This document shows, one piece after another, positions 51,187 to 59,720 of a DNA stretch of 64,000 nt. The first letter of the stretch is position 1. The number at the start of each line of letters is the position of its first letter. The stretch spans positions 124,001 to 188,000 of the forward strand of contig JADKFY010000004.1 of the NCBI GenBank assembly GCA_016717305.1, read 5' to 3'. Position numbers and translations under genes: made by a program. Under the pieces are notes generated by a model that made no database searches, had not been told where the DNA came from, and saw only the letters and a program-made list of their open reading frames with translations. The stretch is from Flavobacteriales bacterium. GTDB taxonomy: Bacteria; Bacteroidota; Bacteroidia; Flavobacteriales_F; PHOS-HE28.

Positions 51187-51705
51187 TCATTTAGGTGTTA
51201 ACCTCTTTCGCATTACGTGATCATCCATCACGAAGCCATTTCCGATGTCCAGCACTTCTTCACGAAGTATCGTATACCCGGCTCGCTCATAGAACCGCTT
51301 GGCGGGATTGAACTTGTTCACGTTCAAGTCGATCGTTTCCCCTCCGTACTTCTTAATTGCTGAATGGACCGCTTCCAAAAGAAGCGTACCAACCCCGTTG
51401 CGTTGCGCTTCGGGCAGGACATAGAGTTTGTGCAACCGTGGTCCTTTGGTGGTTCCATTTGCTGGTTCGAAGGAAGCGAAGGCGAGCGAGGTGCCGTCCT
51501 GTTCAAGGACCAAGAACGTATGGCCGCGCTCCATTTGTTGGCGGATCGCTGTTTCGCTGTACATCAGCTCCAACATGTACTCCACTTGCTCGGGAGAAAG
51601 GATCTCCGCGTAGGAAATGGGCCACGTCGCATGGGCGATGGAACGGATCCTTCCAATGGACCCAGGACCTGCCACATGTACGGAGAACTGTTCCGCTGGA
51701 AGCAT
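51187..51705 (-). CDS. GNAT-family N-acetyltransferase
   Basis: 172 residues. The acetyl-CoA pyrophosphate loop is LPEAQRNGVGTLLLEA (Q/R-x-x-G-x-G/A form, about 103-118), with LHKLYVLP before it and NKFNPAKRFYERAGY after, all GNAT hallmarks. Acceptor unknown: small molecule, peptide or protein N-terminus. 33 bases downstream of the hydroxybutyryl-CoA dehydrogenase gene and in the same direction. Confidence 0.9.
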   Translation of the reverse strand: MLPAEQFSVHVAGPGSIGRIRSIAHATWPISYAEILSPEQVEYMLELMYSETAIRQQMERGHTFLVLEQDGTSLAFASFEPANGTTKGPRLHKLYVLPEAQRNGVGTLLLEAVHSAIKKYGGETIDLNVNKFNPAKRFYERAGYTILREEVLDIGNGFVMDDHVMRKRLTPK

Positions 51706-51738
51706 TCAACTACTGAACCTATTGATCAAAGAAGTTGC

Positions 51739-52623
51739 CTAGCTGAACGCCGGTGCCACCACCAAGTCCTTACTTCCCGGTGTGTAGGCGTAAAATCCTT
51801 CGCCGGTCTTCACACCCAATTTTCCCGCGGTCACCATTTGGACCAAAAGGGGGCACGGTGCGTACTTCGGATTGCCGAAGCCGTCGTGCAGCACGCGCAT
51901 GATCGCCAAGCAGGTGTCAAGACCAATGAAATCCGCCAATTGAAGAGGACCCATCGGGTGGGCCATGCCCAATTTCATCACCGTGTCGATCTCGGCCACA
52001 CCACCCACACCTTGGAACAGGGTCTCGATCGCCTCGTTGATCATCGGCATCAGGATCCGGTTCGCGACAAAGCCCGCATAGTCGTTCACCGTTACCGGCA
52101 CCTTACCGATCGCCGTGCTGAGGTCCACCACGGTCTTTGTAACAGCATCGGTGGTGTTGTACCCACGGATCACCTCGACCAATTTCATGATCGGTACGGG
52201 ATTCATGAAGTGCATTCCGATCACATGGGTCGGGCGCTTGGTGGCTGCCGCAATACGCGTAATGCTGATGCTGCTCGTGTTCGTTCCCAATATGCAACCG
52301 GCCGGTGCGTGGGTGTCCAGTTCCTTGAAGATCTTCAGTTTCAGATCAATGTTCTCAGTGGCCGCCTCAACGACCAGTTCGGCGCTCTTCACTCCCGCTG
52401 CCATATCCGTGTTCGTGGAAATGTTCTTGAGTGTTTCGGCCTTTTGTGCCTCGGTAAGGGTGCCTTTCGCTACTTGCCGGTCCAGGTTCTTACCGATGGT
52501 GACCAGTGCTTTGTCCAAGCTGGCTTGGGCAATATCGATCAGTGTTACGCTGTGACCACTTTGTGCAAATACATGAGCGATACCATTGCCCATTTGGCCT
52601 GCGCCGATAACGGAGATGTTCAT
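51739..52623 (-). CDS. 3-hydroxybutyryl-CoA dehydrogenase
   Basis: 294 residues, typical HCDH length. NAD loop ISVIGAGQMGNGIAHVFAQ (GxGxxG at 7-12), catalytic His in MHFMNPVPIMKLVEVI (about 140) with conserved Glu downstream, and C-terminal GVGGVAEIDTVMKLGMAHP and DFIGLDTCLAI. It oxidises or reduces 3-hydroxyacyl-CoA with NAD(P) in butanoate or fatty-acid metabolism. A TACATTTG box ends 4 bases before the ATG. Confidence 0.95.
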   Translation of the reverse strand: MNISVIGAGQMGNGIAHVFAQSGHSVTLIDIAQASLDKALVTIGKNLDRQVAKGTLTEAQKAETLKNISTNTDMAAGVKSAELVVEAATENIDLKLKIFKELDTHAPAGCILGTNTSSISITRIAAATKRPTHVIGMHFMNPVPIMKLVEVIRGYNTTDAVTKTVVDLSTAIGKVPVTVNDYAGFVANRILMPMINEAIETLFQGVGGVAEIDTVMKLGMAHPMGPLQLADFIGLDTCLAIMRVLHDGFGNPKYAPCPLLVQMVTAGKLGVKTGEGFYAYTPGSKDLVVAPAFS

Positions 52624-52627
52624 GCCG

Positions 52628-52635
52628 CAAATGTA
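52628..52635 (-). promoter_or_regulatory. -7 box of the hydroxybutyryl-CoA dehydrogenase gene
   Basis: TACATTTG, exact TAnnTTTG on the minus strand, 4 bases before the ATG at 52623. No -33 element of standard form. Confidence 0.5.
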
Positions 52636-52671
52636 GGGGCGAGGCGTGCATCGCCCCGTTGCAGTCCATTT

Positions 52672-53706
52672 TCAAAGATCGAACCGTTGCTTCAAGCGCA
52701 GGAAAGGCGTTTCCAAGAACCGGAAGGATAGTTCGGCGATGCACCATGCGAGGGTAATGCAAATGATCAGGAGCAACGGGTCGGGAAGCGTCAGGTGCGC
52801 GCGTGCCAATGCAAGTTTGAGGAGAAGGGGGATCGGCTTGTGGAACAGGTAGAGCCCATAGCTTATTCGACCCAGATGGCTGAGCCATTGCTTATCCATC
52901 AACCATCCAACCCCACCCCTGAAACCGGCAAGGCAGCCGATCACCAGCGTGGTGCTTATGCTCAACACAGCGAAATTCTTCAAGACCTCAACATGACGAA
53001 CCTCTTCATGGAAAAGGAGCATGGTCCCACCCAGTGCCAGAATAGGCCATTGATACCGCTCCATAAAGCCCAATAGCCTAGGCATGGAGGGGCGGTGCAT
53101 GGCGATCAGCGCCCCACAGCCAAGGGTGTCGAAGTGGGAAATGGTCAACATGCGCACCCCTTCGATCCCGCTGAAGGATTTGAAGATGAAGGAAAAGATC
53201 ACCAATCCCAACACGGTCCTATTCAACCAACTACCGCGAATGAAGATCACCAGCCATGGCCAGAACAAATAGAACTGCTCTTCCACCGCCAAGCTCCATA
53301 AATGGGTCAAATGCCCAGCCTTGGGGCCGTGTACGAACTGGAGGATATTGGAGGTGTAGGTCCAATACCAGATACCTTGACCACGGTCCCAGGACCATAG
53401 CCCGGTGGTGACCATGAGCACCGCGAACACCGCAATAAAGGCGAAATAGGCGGGGAAAAGGCGCAGCGATCGTTTGATGATGAAATTGCGGAGCACCAGT
53501 GGACGCGGAATTGGTGATGCCTTCTGCCGCAAAAGGATCGCAGTGATCAGGTAGCCTGAGATGACGAAGAACAGGTCGACACCGATCCAGCCATAGGGCA
53601 GTCGGCCGAAACCGAACTCGGGCATGTAGTGGTAGGCGATAATGGCGATCGCTGCCACGGCACGTAAGGCATCGAGTTGGGGGATCTTCGCCAGCCTGTC
53701 GCTCAT
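52672..53706 (-). CDS. acyltransferase 3 family membrane protein
   Basis: 344 residues from ATG 53706, about ten membrane helices. Begins PQLDALRAVAAIAIIAYHYM (Arg-x(10)-His active-site pair), then GWIGVDLFFVISGYLITAIL and AGHLTHLWSLAVEEQFYLFW, all conserved in the OafA/NodX family. Transfers acyl (often acetyl) groups to surface sugars. Downstream of the polysaccharide sugar-transferase gene by 129 bases; probably decorates the polymer made by the adjacent genes. Confidence 0.93.
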   Translation of the reverse strand: MSDRLAKIPQLDALRAVAAIAIIAYHYMPEFGFGRLPYGWIGVDLFFVISGYLITAILLRQKASPIPRPLVLRNFIIKRSLRLFPAYFAFIAVFAVLMVTTGLWSWDRGQGIWYWTYTSNILQFVHGPKAGHLTHLWSLAVEEQFYLFWPWLVIFIRGSWLNRTVLGLVIFSFIFKSFSGIEGVRMLTISHFDTLGCGALIAMHRPSMPRLLGFMERYQWPILALGGTMLLFHEEVRHVEVLKNFAVLSISTTLVIGCLAGFRGGVGWLMDKQWLSHLGRISYGLYLFHKPIPLLLKLALARAHLTLPDPLLLIICITLAWCIAELSFRFLETPFLRLKQRFDL

Positions 53707-53834
53707 AGGGCACCCCAAACGGGGCAAGTGGGAGCGGGGAAGATAGTTGTTGTTCTGAAGTGCGAACCTGTCGGCGGGCGGCTGTAAGGTCGATTGCCGT
53801 GGATCAAGCTAGAGCGATAGGTCGGGGAACCGGT

Positions 53835-55253
53835 TCATTTCCCGTCGCCTTTCAAAATGATCAACACCGTATAGGCCAAGATCTTCAGGTCAACGGCCAA
53901 GCTCATGTTCTCGATGTAGAGGATGTCGTACTTGAGCCTGCGGACCATTTGCTCCACGTTCTCGGCATAGCCGAATTTTACCTGGCCCCAACTGGTAATG
54001 CCCGGACGAACCTTGTGCAAATGGCGATAGTGCGGTGCCACTTCGGTAATGGCCTCAATAAAGTGTTGGCGCTCCGGTCGTGGGCCCACTAAGCTCATGT
54101 CCCCTTTGAGCACGTTCCAGAACTGGGGCAGTTCGTCCATGCGCGTGCGACGCATCCAGCGGCCTATCGGGGTAATGCGCGGGTCTTTTGCACTGCTCAA
54201 TTGCGGACCATCACGTTCGGCATCGGAATACATGCTCCGGAATTTGATGATCCGGAAAGGCCGCCCATGTTTCCCAATGCGTTCCTGGCGGAAGAAGATC
54301 GGGCCTTTGGAAGAGAATTGCACGGCAATGGCGAGGACCAAATACACCGGCGTAAGGATCAGGAGGGCCAAGGAGCTGGCACAAATGTCCATCACACGTT
54401 TCAATGAGAATTGCCAAGCCGGCATGATCTGCGGGTTCACTTCGATCAAAGGCGCCCCGAATATGCTGGTCATTTTTACCGAGCCGGAGAGGATGTCGTA
54501 CATGTCCGGAATGATCTTGATCCGCACGCTGGTCCCTTCCAGTTCGTTCATGATCTTGCTTATGTGGGCGTGTTCGCCCGAATCGACCGCGATGATCACC
54601 TCCTCTATCGCATGTTGTCCGATCAAGCTCCCCAGCTCGTTCCATTTACCCAATCGGGTCAGTCCCACCGAGGTCAATAGCTGGTCACCACCATTCACAT
54701 TAACGAACCCGACGAACCGGTTGCCGGGCGATTTCTCCATGGCTTCGATCTCGGCATGGATCGCCATGGCCTGTTCATTCCCACCTATCAATATGGTGTT
54801 GAAGCCGATCCGCCTGTCATGCACCTTGCGCACTGTAGAGCTGGTTAGCATGAAACGCAACAGGAAACTGATGCCGAAATGCAACAGGAAAAGCGCGATG
54901 AAGGAACTGTAATAGTACTTGTAGTTCGCTACTTGGTCATCCAAGAGCAGCAGGAAGAAGATGACCACTACGCCCAAAAAGCTGATCAATAGCGTCTGGC
55001 CCAGTTCCATGATACGGTACCTCCGGTGGATCTCCCGGTAACCACCGATCATGGTATACAAACCGAACCAGAACAACGGGATCAGTACCAAACCCTTCAC
55101 GTAGTTGGCATCCAGGTCCAAGGGTACATCGTGGCCGAATTTGATAGGCTCCAAGTACGCTTTGCGATAAAGGTAGAACAGCGTCCATGCCAAGGCACTG
55201 CCGAGAATGTCCGCCGCAACATATCTTGCCACAAGCTTCCGGCGATCCATCAT
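53835..55253 (-). CDS. polyprenyl glycosylphosphotransferase (initiating sugar transferase)
   Basis: 472 residues. Four N-terminal helices, a CoA-binding-like Rossmann middle (FNTILIGGNEQAMAIHAEIE), a further helix, then the bacterial sugar transferase domain (270-472): FSLKRVMDICASSLALLILT, GPIFFRQERIGKHGRPFRI, DELPQFWNVLKGDMSLVGPRPE. This enzyme places the first sugar-1-phosphate on undecaprenyl-phosphate for exopolysaccharide or O-antigen. Its ATG overlaps the stop of the upstream lipoprotein gene by 4 bases. Confidence 0.95.
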   Translation of the reverse strand: MMDRRKLVARYVAADILGSALAWTLFYLYRKAYLEPIKFGHDVPLDLDANYVKGLVLIPLFWFGLYTMIGGYREIHRRYRIMELGQTLLISFLGVVVIFFLLLLDDQVANYKYYYSSFIALFLLHFGISFLLRFMLTSSTVRKVHDRRIGFNTILIGGNEQAMAIHAEIEAMEKSPGNRFVGFVNVNGGDQLLTSVGLTRLGKWNELGSLIGQHAIEEVIIAVDSGEHAHISKIMNELEGTSVRIKIIPDMYDILSGSVKMTSIFGAPLIEVNPQIMPAWQFSLKRVMDICASSLALLILTPVYLVLAIAVQFSSKGPIFFRQERIGKHGRPFRIIKFRSMYSDAERDGPQLSSAKDPRITPIGRWMRRTRMDELPQFWNVLKGDMSLVGPRPERQHFIEAITEVAPHYRHLHKVRPGITSWGQVKFGYAENVEQMVRRLKYDILYIENMSLAVDLKILAYTVLIILKGDGK

Positions 55254-56113
55254 GGCGCGTTCTTCACCAGTTTGAAGTTGTCCAAGTAAACATGTGCACT
55301 GTTGCGACCGCTAGGAAGGGCAGCAGCCAAATAGAAATTGCGCGCTGATATGCCCGCCGTGTTCAAGAAGTTCGACACGTCGATATAGACCTTGTTCCAA
55401 CGCAGGTTACCTTCTGAAGCAGTAGGGACCAGTATCAACCAAGGCTCCCCCCGTTGGTTACCATCCTGAACATATCGGAAACCTATGGTGATCTCCATAT
55501 CCGTGCTATAATCCAATTCCAAGAACGCGGGGCCAACGGTCGGGGTGAAGTTCTCATCCGTGTACATGCTCATTCTGGGCCGTTCGGGCGTGAGCACGAA
55601 GCCACCACATGAACTACCGTCCAAAATGATATCCGGGTTGGAAGCAGCGGTGTAAAGCAGCAGGGTGGTGTCGCTCTCTTCCGGGATATTGAATTGATTG
55701 CTCCCTTCATTGAAACTTTCCAACCAAAAAGACAAAGGCTCGGAATAGGTTACAACCGGGGCTAACAACACGGACATTTCAGATGCAAGGTCCACTTGCG
55801 CATTGTAGGACTGATAGAACGGATACCGCAATCGGTCGTCGAACGCACCGTTCTTCTTCACGGCCGCTGCAACATTTATTTTGTTGCTTCCGCTTGCGAG
55901 CACGGGCACTCGGGCGGGCAGTTCCCAGATCCCCAATGATCGATCATTGACCGAGACCCAAACATCCGTGATCTTGCTTGTACTGCCTCCTTCCTCGTTG
56001 GTGGCATCTACCGTTACCGAGGGGATCACTACGTACGCGGGCACCTCATCGCTCTTTTTGCAAGATGCGAAGAGGAGGGCCAAACACGCTGTTACGCGTA
56101 GTGTCAATGTCAT
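55250..56113 (-). CDS. exported lipoprotein, beta-sandwich, unknown function
   Basis: 287 residues from ATG 56113. Lipobox LLFASC (residues 13-18). Beta-rich body: AYVVIPSVTVDATNEEGGS, then DVWVSVNDRSLGIWELPARV, resembling an extracellular Ig-like start, and a C-terminal jelly-roll with YIDVSNFLNTAGISARNFYL and HVYLDNFKLVKNAP. No enzyme motif. The four-base overlap with the sugar transferase suggests a role in polymer attachment or a surface complex, by inference. Confidence 0.75.
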   Translation of the reverse strand: MTLTLRVTACLALLFASCKKSDEVPAYVVIPSVTVDATNEEGGSTSKITDVWVSVNDRSLGIWELPARVPVLASGSNKINVAAAVKKNGAFDDRLRYPFYQSYNAQVDLASEMSVLLAPVVTYSEPLSFWLESFNEGSNQFNIPEESDTTLLLYTAASNPDIILDGSSCGGFVLTPERPRMSMYTDENFTPTVGPAFLELDYSTDMEITIGFRYVQDGNQRGEPWLILVPTASEGNLRWNKVYIDVSNFLNTAGISARNFYLAAALPSGRNSAHVYLDNFKLVKNAP

Positions 56114-56159
56114 GTATCGTGTGGGTGAACGCACAAATGGGCGGGATCAGTATGCCGTC

Positions 56160-57146
56160 TTAAGCCTTTTGCACGCTCATTCCTTCCAAGACGCGATGGG
56201 CCGTGCGTAACGCTGCCGCCCCATCGTTCAGATCCACAATTGGGCGCGTGCCGTTGATAATGGACTGGGCGAACGACCGAAGCTCTTCCCGAATGGCATT
56301 GGTGATCTGGATCGTGGGTTTCTCAAAGCTGATCTCCCGGATACCCTTGTCCCCGCCCAAGTCCATGGTGACGGCAAATGGGTCCGGTTCTCCCTCTACA
56401 GAACGCATTCTTACGATCTCCGTGCTCTTTTCCAGCATGTCAACCGCTATGTATGCGTCACGCTGGAAAAAGCGGCTCTTGCGCATGTTCTTCATGCTAA
56501 TGCGACTCGCGGTCAAGTTCGCTACGCATCCATTCTCGAAGGCTATCCGTGCATTGGCAATGTCCGGGGTGTCACTCACCACCGCGACCCCACTCGCATG
56601 GATCTCCTTCACCGGACTACGGACCACGTGCAAGACGATGTCGATGTCATGGATCATCAGGTCCAGTACCACACTTACATCCGTTCCACGTGGGTTGAAC
56701 TGCGCCAAACGGTGGGTCTCGATGAACATGGGTTCCGCGAAAAAGGGCAGCGCCGCTTGGAAAGCAGGGTTGAAACGCTCAACATGTCCTACTTGGATAA
56801 GGACTCCACCATTCTCCGTCAGGCGCAACAGCTCCTCTGCCTCGGCAACGGTGTTGGTCAACGGTTTCTCAACAAATACATGCTTACCGGCCTCAATTGC
56901 CGCCTTGGCAAGGTCGAAATGCCAAAGTGTTGGTGTTACGATATCAACTACCTCCACTTGTTGTAGCAAGGCTTGCACGTTCGAAACGGAAGGTACGTTG
57001 AATTCCGCTGTGATCGCCGCACATTTCTCGGGATGTGGGTCGTGGAAACAAACCACTTCCCATTGCGGGATCTCTTTGAGTTGTTGAATGTGGATGCGGC
57101 CCAAATGCCCCGCACCCAATACACCTATCCGGATCGGGTTGCTCAT
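56160..57146 (-). CDS. Gfo/Idh/MocA-family oxidoreductase
   Basis: 328 residues from ATG 57146. NAD loop IRIGVLGAGHLGRIH (GxGxxG at 10-15), VEVVDIVTPTLWHFDLAKAA and KHVFVEKPLTNTVAEAEELL, with the conserved EKP, and a catalytic-region DLMIHDIDIVLHVV (His-Asp pair). The family interconverts sugar hydroxyls and ketones; WbpB/WlbA-like UDP-sugar 3-dehydrogenases are found in polysaccharide clusters, which suits the neighbours. A TATTTTTG box (57190-57197) lies 43 bases upstream. Confidence 0.9.
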   Translation of the reverse strand: MSNPIRIGVLGAGHLGRIHIQQLKEIPQWEVVCFHDPHPEKCAAITAEFNVPSVSNVQALLQQVEVVDIVTPTLWHFDLAKAAIEAGKHVFVEKPLTNTVAEAEELLRLTENGGVLIQVGHVERFNPAFQAALPFFAEPMFIETHRLAQFNPRGTDVSVVLDLMIHDIDIVLHVVRSPVKEIHASGVAVVSDTPDIANARIAFENGCVANLTASRISMKNMRKSRFFQRDAYIAVDMLEKSTEIVRMRSVEGEPDPFAVTMDLGGDKGIREISFEKPTIQITNAIREELRSFAQSIINGTRPIVDLNDGAAALRTAHRVLEGMSVQKA

Positions 57147-57189
57147 GTTCGTGGGCAATGGGTGGTAAGGCCCGCTCCCCGAATGTTGG

Positions 57190-57197
57190 CAAAAATA
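57190..57197 (-). promoter_or_regulatory. -7 box of the polysaccharide operon
   Basis: TATTTTTG on the minus strand, exact TAnnTTTG, 43 bases before the first gene (57146). Confidence 0.45.
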
Positions 57198-57329
57198 GGG
57201 GAAACAGAAGAATGCACTTATGCTCCGTAATAGTGCTCTGACCGGCAGATCAGTTCAGTACGTGATCGCACCAAGTTGTTAGGCTTTCATTGTGGACCTA
57301 ATGTTCCGGTGATTTCCTCGTCAAGAAGT

Positions 57330-57337
57330 TACTTTTG
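57330..57337 (+). promoter_or_regulatory. -7 box of pcm
   Basis: TACTTTTG, exact TAnnTTTG, 5 bases before a GTG (57343) and 20 before the ATG (57358). Confidence 0.5.
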
Positions 57338-57357
57338 CAGCCGTGCAGATCAGGGCA

Positions 57358-57999
57358 ATGGATGATTATCGCCACCAAGGCTTGAGAAAACGCTTGGTGG
57401 AAGTGCTGAAGTCCAAGGGGATCAGTGATGCCGAAGTGCTTGCTGCGGTAAATTCGATACCGCGGCATTTCTTCATCGATGATACGGCCTTCATGGAATT
57501 GGCCTATCAGGATGTCGCCTTCCCGATCGCTTGCGGTCAGACCATAAGCCAGCCCTACACGGTTGCCTTCCAAACTGAGCTTTTGCAGTTGAAGAAGGGT
57601 ATGAAGGTGTTGGAAGTGGGCACTGGAAGCGGCTACCAGACCGCCGTACTTGTGCATTTAGGGGCCAAGGTGTTCAGTATTGAACGGCACAGACCGCTCT
57701 ATATGCTCACCAAGGACAGGCTTATGGGCATGAACTTACGAGCAAACCTCTATCATGGTGATGGCTACAAGGGATTGGAGCGAGAGGCACCATTTGATCG
57801 CATCCTGGTTACCTGCGGCGCGCCTTACATTCCACTGGACCTTCAACATCAGTTGAAGGTGGGGGGGAGGCTGGTGATCCCGGTCGGTGAGGGTGAAGAA
57901 CAGCGGATGTTATGTGTGGAACGGTTGTCTGACGTGGACTTCGCCACCAAAGATCTCGGCAGTTTCCGCTTTGTTCCCATGTTGCAGGACAAAGCATGA
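57358..57999 (+). CDS. pcm: protein-L-isoaspartate O-methyltransferase
   Basis: 213 residues from ATG 57358; a GTG at 57343 would add five and fits a leaderless start. DDYRHQGLRKRLVEVL is the usual N-terminus in this phylum; IPRHFFIDDTAFMELAYQD and GQTISQPYTVAFQTELL are PCMT motifs, and motif I is VLEVGTGSGYQTAVL (about 86-100). Repairs isoaspartyl residues with SAM. No operon partner. Confidence 0.93.
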   Translation: MDDYRHQGLRKRLVEVLKSKGISDAEVLAAVNSIPRHFFIDDTAFMELAYQDVAFPIACGQTISQPYTVAFQTELLQLKKGMKVLEVGTGSGYQTAVLVHLGAKVFSIERHRPLYMLTKDRLMGMNLRANLYHGDGYKGLEREAPFDRILVTCGAPYIPLDLQHQLKVGGRLVIPVGEGEEQRMLCVERLSDVDFATKDLGSFRFVPMLQDKA

Positions 58000-58083
58000 C
58001 GCATAACCTTCAACAACAACCGACGTATTTGTGCTTGATTTACAGATCCTTGGGACAAAGAGCACAACTCCATGAACAAATAC

Positions 58084-58117
58084 TTGTTCGTAGTGTCCAA
58101 AAAAGTTCATAACCTTG
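58084..58117 (+). promoter_or_regulatory. promoter of the beta-barrel protein gene
   Basis: TTG (58084-58086), 23 bases, TAACCTTG (58110-58117), one mismatch from TAnnTTTG. The leader would be about 80 bases. Confidence 0.4.
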
Positions 58118-58203
58118 CCCCGGAATTTGGAACGACCTTCGGCCCCAACAAACAGCTGGGTCCAACCTTAAACCAAACACTAAAAGCAACTAAACAACCA
58201 ACC

Positions 58204-59070
58204 ATGAAGAAGCATTTACTGTTCTCGGCAGCCATGGTAGCTGCCTTCGCTACCTCCGCTCAGACGGGGGAGATCACCAGCAACCGCGGTGAAAACTGGC
58301 TGTCTCAAGACGGCGACTGGGGATTGACATTTGATGCAACCCCGATCATCAATTTCGCTGGTAACTTGTTCAATGGAACAACAGGTAACAGTGGTGTTGG
58401 TTTGAACAACTTCTTCTCGAGCACCGGTATCGGTGGTGCAGGAGTTGTAATTGGAGGTAAGAAATTGGTCGATGCCAACACCGCCTACCGTGGTCGTCTT
58501 CGCATCGGATTCGGAAGCAATAAGGAGACGAACTTGGTTAACATCGATCCAACTCCGGTTCCTGCACCCGTTTTCCCAAACCCGACCCCCACAGTTGAAG
58601 ATGTGACCAAAACCGGTTACACCGCTATTCAATTGGGTGTTGGTCTGGAGAAGCGTGTTGGAAGCACTCGCGTTGTAGGTATCTACGGCGGTGAATTCAA
58701 TATCGGTTTCGGTGGTAGCAAGACCAAATACGAATACGGAAATGCTTACACCCAACAAGCACAGGGTACTGGCAGCCGTGTTACCGAAGAAAAGCAAGGT
58801 GGCACTTTCAGTGTCGGTCTTCAAGCCTTCGGTGGTATTGAGTGGTTCTGCGCTCCTAAGATCTCCTTGGGTGGCGAATACACTTGGGGCTTGGCTTTGA
58901 CAAGCACTGGGCATACAGAGACCACGACCGAGTACTGGGTGTCTAACGATGCTGGTGACAACGGTACCTCACAGTCCATCACTGTGGACGGTGGAACGAA
59001 GGAGAATGGCTTCAGCCTTGACACCGGTGTTAGCGGTGCTCGTGTTTCCCTCAATTTCTACTTCCAGTAA
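58204..59070 (+). CDS. outer-membrane beta-barrel protein
   Basis: 288 residues from ATG 58204. Signal peptide MKKHLLFSAAMVAAFATSAQ. Alternating strands with Gly/aromatic pattern (YRGRLRIGFGSNKETNLV, YTAIQLGVGLEKRVGSTRVV, GTFSVGLQAFGGIEWF) ending RVSLNFYFQ, a C-terminal aromatic residue typical of barrel strands. No porin family identified. Probably an 8-10-strand barrel. A strong terminator follows at 59094. Confidence 0.78.
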   Translation: MKKHLLFSAAMVAAFATSAQTGEITSNRGENWLSQDGDWGLTFDATPIINFAGNLFNGTTGNSGVGLNNFFSSTGIGGAGVVIGGKKLVDANTAYRGRLRIGFGSNKETNLVNIDPTPVPAPVFPNPTPTVEDVTKTGYTAIQLGVGLEKRVGSTRVVGIYGGEFNIGFGGSKTKYEYGNAYTQQAQGTGSRVTEEKQGGTFSVGLQAFGGIEWFCAPKISLGGEYTWGLALTSTGHTETTTEYWVSNDAGDNGTSQSITVDGGTKENGFSLDTGVSGARVSLNFYFQ

Positions 59071-59093
59071 GCAAGTAGGACCCACAAGCTTTG

Positions 59094-59130
59094 AAAAGGG
59101 CTGTCTCGAAAGAGGCGGCCCTTTTCTTTT
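59094..59130 (+). terminator. barrel-gene terminator, copy 2 of a repeated hairpin
   Basis: AAAAGGGCTGTCTC, GAAA, GAGGCGGCCCTTTT, then CTTTT. The 20-base core GGGCTGTCTCGAAAGAGGCG is identical to that at 37667-37686. Confidence 0.88.
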
Positions 59131-59667
59131 GTGCTTGTACTATCAAGAAAGACTTGTACACCTCAAGGATCGAGTAGTTGGTTTGATGGCGGTGTTGCGA
59201 TCTTCACGTTCCACTTCGCAGACCACCCTGGCTGGTCTTTATCGAAGCGCAGAGTTTCGTGTCGGCACAGTTTCATGGACACTCAACTCTCGATCCGAAC
59301 AAGTCGGTCGGTCATGCAGTACTTCGAGGCATGGCTACATTGCAGAGTTCTCTACCTCTACAGACTTCGTTTGCTGAACTCGTTTGGTCGTTCCTTAGGG
59401 AACGTTTGTACCGGCAATTCAACCTTACCAGGGTATCCGTTCGGCTTTTCTTGGATCAGAGCAGTCCATTCCTGGCGAGATCTTTTCCAGTTGATCTGAA
59501 GGTCAAAAGAGCAAGCCTAATTCAAGTTCTGGTCCCGATAGGGTAACTCTGGGTGGGCACCGCTATGATTTGAACAAACGCTGAGTACCACTTCTGAAGG
59601 TCGTGATCCTAAGATCGTATTCGATCGTATTTATCCATGTTTTTAGAAATGAGTACGTTATATGCAA
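59131..59667. other. gene-free stretch between the barrel and OmpA genes
   Basis: About 540 bases with no convincing gene on either strand; short frames lack family features. Terminators bound it on both sides. Could hold a small RNA or gene remnant, which I cannot show. Confidence 0.45.
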
Positions 59668-59704
59668 GCTGAAAAGGCCGCCCAAATTGGACGGCCTTTT
59701 CAGC
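59668..59704. terminator. strong bidirectional terminator after the OmpA gene
   Basis: GCTGAAAAGGCCG / CGGCCTTTTCAGC, perfect 13-base stem with an 11-base loop that itself can pair CCAA/TTGG. Serves the OmpA-family gene ending at 59721 and faces the gene-free region on the other side. Confidence 0.8.
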
Positions 59705-59720
59705 TTTGTATTGAAAGGTC

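Noticed and set aside
51364..52731. 455-codon frame on the plus strand
   Set aside because: Antisense to both the GNAT and the hydroxybutyryl-CoA dehydrogenase genes, which are well supported.
59259..59546. 95-codon plus-strand frame in the gene-free stretch before the OmpA gene
   Set aside because: No signal, domain or promoter; composition looks non-coding.
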